Positions 62,079 through 64,000 of a stretch of DNA of 64,000 nt are shown in pieces. The notes below the pieces were generated by a model. The model saw only the letters and a list, made by a program, of their open reading frames with translations. It was not told the origin of the DNA and did no database searches. The stretch spans positions 12,358,049 through 12,422,048 of the forward strand of contig CM040764.1 of NCBI GenBank assembly GCA_022829145.1, written 5' to 3'. Position 1 is the first letter of the stretch, and every line of letters starts with the position of its first letter. The stretch comes from Albula goreensis (Eukaryota; Chordata; Actinopteri; Albuliformes; Albulidae). Position numbers and translations under genes: made by a program.

Positions 62079-62101
62079 CCAGTAGGAGGCAGCATTTCAA
62101 C
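62079..62101 (+). promoter_or_regulatory. CTCF-like recurrent motif 10
   Basis: CCAGTAGGAGGCAGCATTTC; close to the CTCF core, about 0.2 kb upstream of V25. Confidence 0.45.
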
Positions 62102-62149
62102 ACAACTGCTTTTGGGTGTAAACATACAGGATCATCTCCCCTTAAAGCT

Positions 62150-62303
62150 TGACTGTGGAGCGGTTATGACTGAAGCAAGAGGAAAGAGCCCCACATTTAA
62201 ACTGCACCACTGCTCTTTACATACTGAAGAGATTACTGTGACTCTATTTCACTGATTATGGTGGTGTACATATAGCATATTCTACAGTTGTTGGAGAATA
62301 ATC
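62150..62303 (+). promoter_or_regulatory. Family D upstream region (V25)
   Basis: GACTGAAGCAAGAGGAAAGAGCCCCACATTTAAACTG aligns with the sequence before V22. Confidence 0.42.
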
Positions 62304-62755
62304 ATGGACACTGGGCTGAGGATTCTACTTATCATAACTGCATGTTGCCATGGTATGGCTTAATTATTTATCTAATTTCATTAATCATTTTGTTTTAATC
62401 ATATTTTGTGTTACAAACTACAAACTATTTTTTTGTTTTTCAGGATACAGAGCTGAAGACACAGTTACTCAGCTGAGAGAAGATGTAACTGGATTTTAGG
62501 AGAATCTGTGACTCTTAGCTGTAATTACAGCACAAGTGATACAACTAGTCAAACAAATCTCTTCTGGTACATGCAGTATCCAAACGGCTTTCCCAAGTAC
62601 ATTCTGAGACGGGATAATTATAAAGGAAAAGATACTGCTTCTGAGTTCCAGGGGAGATTTGATGCTGAACTTGACAAAACTTCAAGCAGTGTGCCTTTAA
62701 CAATACAGAAGATGCAGCTGTCTGACTCTGCTGTGTATTACTGTGCTCTGAGGCC
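62304..62755 (+). pseudogene. V25, family D V pseudogene (1-nt deletion)
   Basis: Leader 62304-62352 (MDTGLRILLIITACCH), 91-bp intron, V exon 62444-62755 opening GYRAEDTVTQLRED. After VTGF one base is missing relative to V22 (GTAGGA reads TAGGA), giving TAG at 62497-62499. Beyond it the other frame is fully open to YYCALRP: LSCNYSTSDTTSQ, LFWYMQYPNGFPKYILRRD. A single deletion, so either recent loss or a base-call error. Confidence 0.88.
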
Positions 62756-62794
62756 CACAGTGACAGTGAAGTGCTCCCCTCCCTTACAAATACA
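62756..62794 (+). other. 23-type RSS of V25
   Basis: CACAGTG, 23-bp spacer, nonamer ACAAATACA (weaker than V22). Confidence 0.85.
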
Positions 62795-63483
62795 CTGGGT
62801 AGAAAGACATGTCACCAGCCTGCTAAATAACAGGGGAGAGTGAACATGTGGCACCCAAACAGCTCTTGATAAGAATGTTTACTAAATGGCTTTAATCTTA
62901 ATGTAATATGTGGTAAGAAGAAATGAAGTGGAATGGAAATACCTCCAGTGGCCAATGTTTACCGTTCTGTTTCCATAATACAGAATCTAGCATGTGAACT
63001 ACCATAACACAGAACTGAGAAAATACCTTTGCTGAGCAAATAATTGTAATCTCTGTAGGTAAAAGTACCATGATGTGATGTGATGTCATCTTTAGAGTTA
63101 CAACCCTGTCTAAAATAGTTCTCAATTTCCTTTATATTCAGACATTCCTCATTTTGAGATTCAATAATGAGAGGGACCATGAACACGACGATGGAAAAAT
63201 GTTATGGTCGAGAAATTGGTGGATTGTTGGACATACACCAGAAAACCCCATTTTGCATTATTGTTAAAAGGAGAACCATTAAAGTCTGATGTTTACTAGT
63301 AGGATGTTGTCAGGTCTGGGCTATGTCCTGTAGAAAACAGCCATGACCTGAATGAAATATTTCAGTAAAATGCTTGAATATTATACTTAATTTAATCTCA
63401 ATTAATTTGTAATGTGTGTTTGCAATCATGTTATGAACACAAGATCATGTGTCAGAGTGAAAAGTAGAGGGTGTGTTTTGTGT
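62795..63483. other. Intergenic, V25-V26
   Basis: No gene or relic seen; a short TGATG repeat at about 63071-63087. Confidence 0.45.
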
Positions 63484-63597
63484 CCAGAGGCGGAGGTAAA
63501 TACTGTATGAGTGGGGGAGTTTCCTGTTAAACCATGCAGAGGGAGTCAGAGTGGAGGACTTACTCTGTACTAGCTGTGTTTAGAGTCAGTGTTTCTT
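63484..63597 (+). promoter_or_regulatory. Family A upstream block (V26)
   Basis: CCAGAGGCGGAGGTAAATAC, GGGAGTTTCC at 63515-63524, TTAAACCATGCAGAGGGAG, TACTAGCTGTG. Confidence 0.55.
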
Positions 63598-63610
63598 TCC
63601 AAAAGCTATC

Positions 63611-64000
63611 ATGATATTGCTCTTAATTCTGCTATTTTCCACAATGGTGGGTAAGTCTGACACTGCATTTCTTTCTTATTGTCATTCTCTGTCATTCAGA
63701 GTTGTTTGAAAGCCCCAGTACTGAAGCTGAACATCAAAACTAAATGTATTTCTCACACATTCTACTGTTGCCTTTTCAGTCTTGCTTTTTGAAAGCCTTG
63801 ATTTTGGGACTGAAGATTTAGTTGAATATCATAAACAAGTGCTCTCAAAATGAATAGTTTTCACTGTCTATTTTATATCCCACTGAGGCACATCTTATTT
63901 TTCTGACTAACAGAAGATTTTCTCTGCAGGTGACACTCATGGGCAAGATGCAATTACATCAAAATCTAAAGAAGAGAATGCTTCAGTGGGTAGCAATGTT
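63611..64000 (+). CDS. TRAV: TCR alpha/delta V segment V26 (family A, cut by window end)
   Basis: Leader 63611-63650 (MILLLILLFSTMV, donor GTAAGT), 279-bp intron, V exon from 63930 opening GDTHGQDAITSKSKEEN and running open to the window edge at ASVGSNV. The first Cys, the rest of the domain and the RSS lie outside, so function cannot be judged. N-terminus differs from other A genes (THGQDAI instead of SFQDxI). Confidence 0.88.

Noticed and set aside
25680-64000. Reading the V exons as fish innate Ig-type receptors (NITR) or immunoglobulin V genes
   Set aside because: NITR V domains have a germline J-like end and no recombination signal. Here each exon stops at a 23-type RSS, and the ends read YYCAL as in TCR alpha/delta.

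Overview
The window looks like ray-finned fish (teleost-type) genomic DNA. It is AT-rich, has long GT microsatellites, and about 60% of it is a germline array of T-cell receptor variable (V) segments with short introns. I read the array as part of a TRA/TRD (alpha/delta) locus: V domains end in YYCAL, show the WYRQYP or FWYIQ pattern, and are followed directly by a heptamer, a 22/23-bp spacer and a nonamer. Species was not determined, and alpha versus delta use cannot be decided from V segments alone. No D, J or C segment was found.

Layout. 1-25.6 kb is gene-poor. It holds three phase-compatible candidate exons of an unidentified + strand gene (2164-2304, 5363-5497, 7950-7979, the last ending in a stop), GT microsatellites, one copy of an unclassified dispersed repeat (about 75-600; second copy about 40150-40815), a decayed L2/CR1-like LINE piece on the - strand (about 12985-13475), and AT-rich homeodomain-motif stretches that may be conserved non-coding DNA. 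From 25.7 kb to the right edge are 26 V segments (V1-V26) and two relics, all on the + strand. Twenty-one have open V exons: V26 is cut by the window edge, and V14 has an open V exon but a leader that no longer splices in frame. V5, V6, V13 and V25 are clear pseudogenes.

Families. A: leader MMLL-type, mature start G-D/E-S-F, YPRSxPEF (V4, V5, V7, V10, V12, V14, V18, V20, V21, V24, V26). B: leader MISLQTHM, TQGDSV, FWYIQ, heptamer CACACTG (V8, V9, V11, V15, V16, V19). C: leader MQLF/MELF, YPGSxPQ, short introns (V1-V3, V6, V13, V17, V23). D: leader MDxGLxILLI, GYRAEDTVTQL (V22, V25). The families are interleaved, and each has its own conserved upstream block. A recurrent motif resembling a CTCF site lies between an A-family gene and the next non-A gene in most cassettes.

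The array grew by tandem and block duplication: V1-V2-V3 are three copies of an approximately 840-bp unit; V13-V14-V15 is collinear with V17-V18-V19; V21-V22 is collinear with V24-V25. In two of the block pairs the decayed gene or genes lie in one copy (V13 and V14; V25). Each V would be joined by RAG through its 23-type signal to a downstream (D)J segment outside the window, giving the antigen-binding V domain of a TCR chain.
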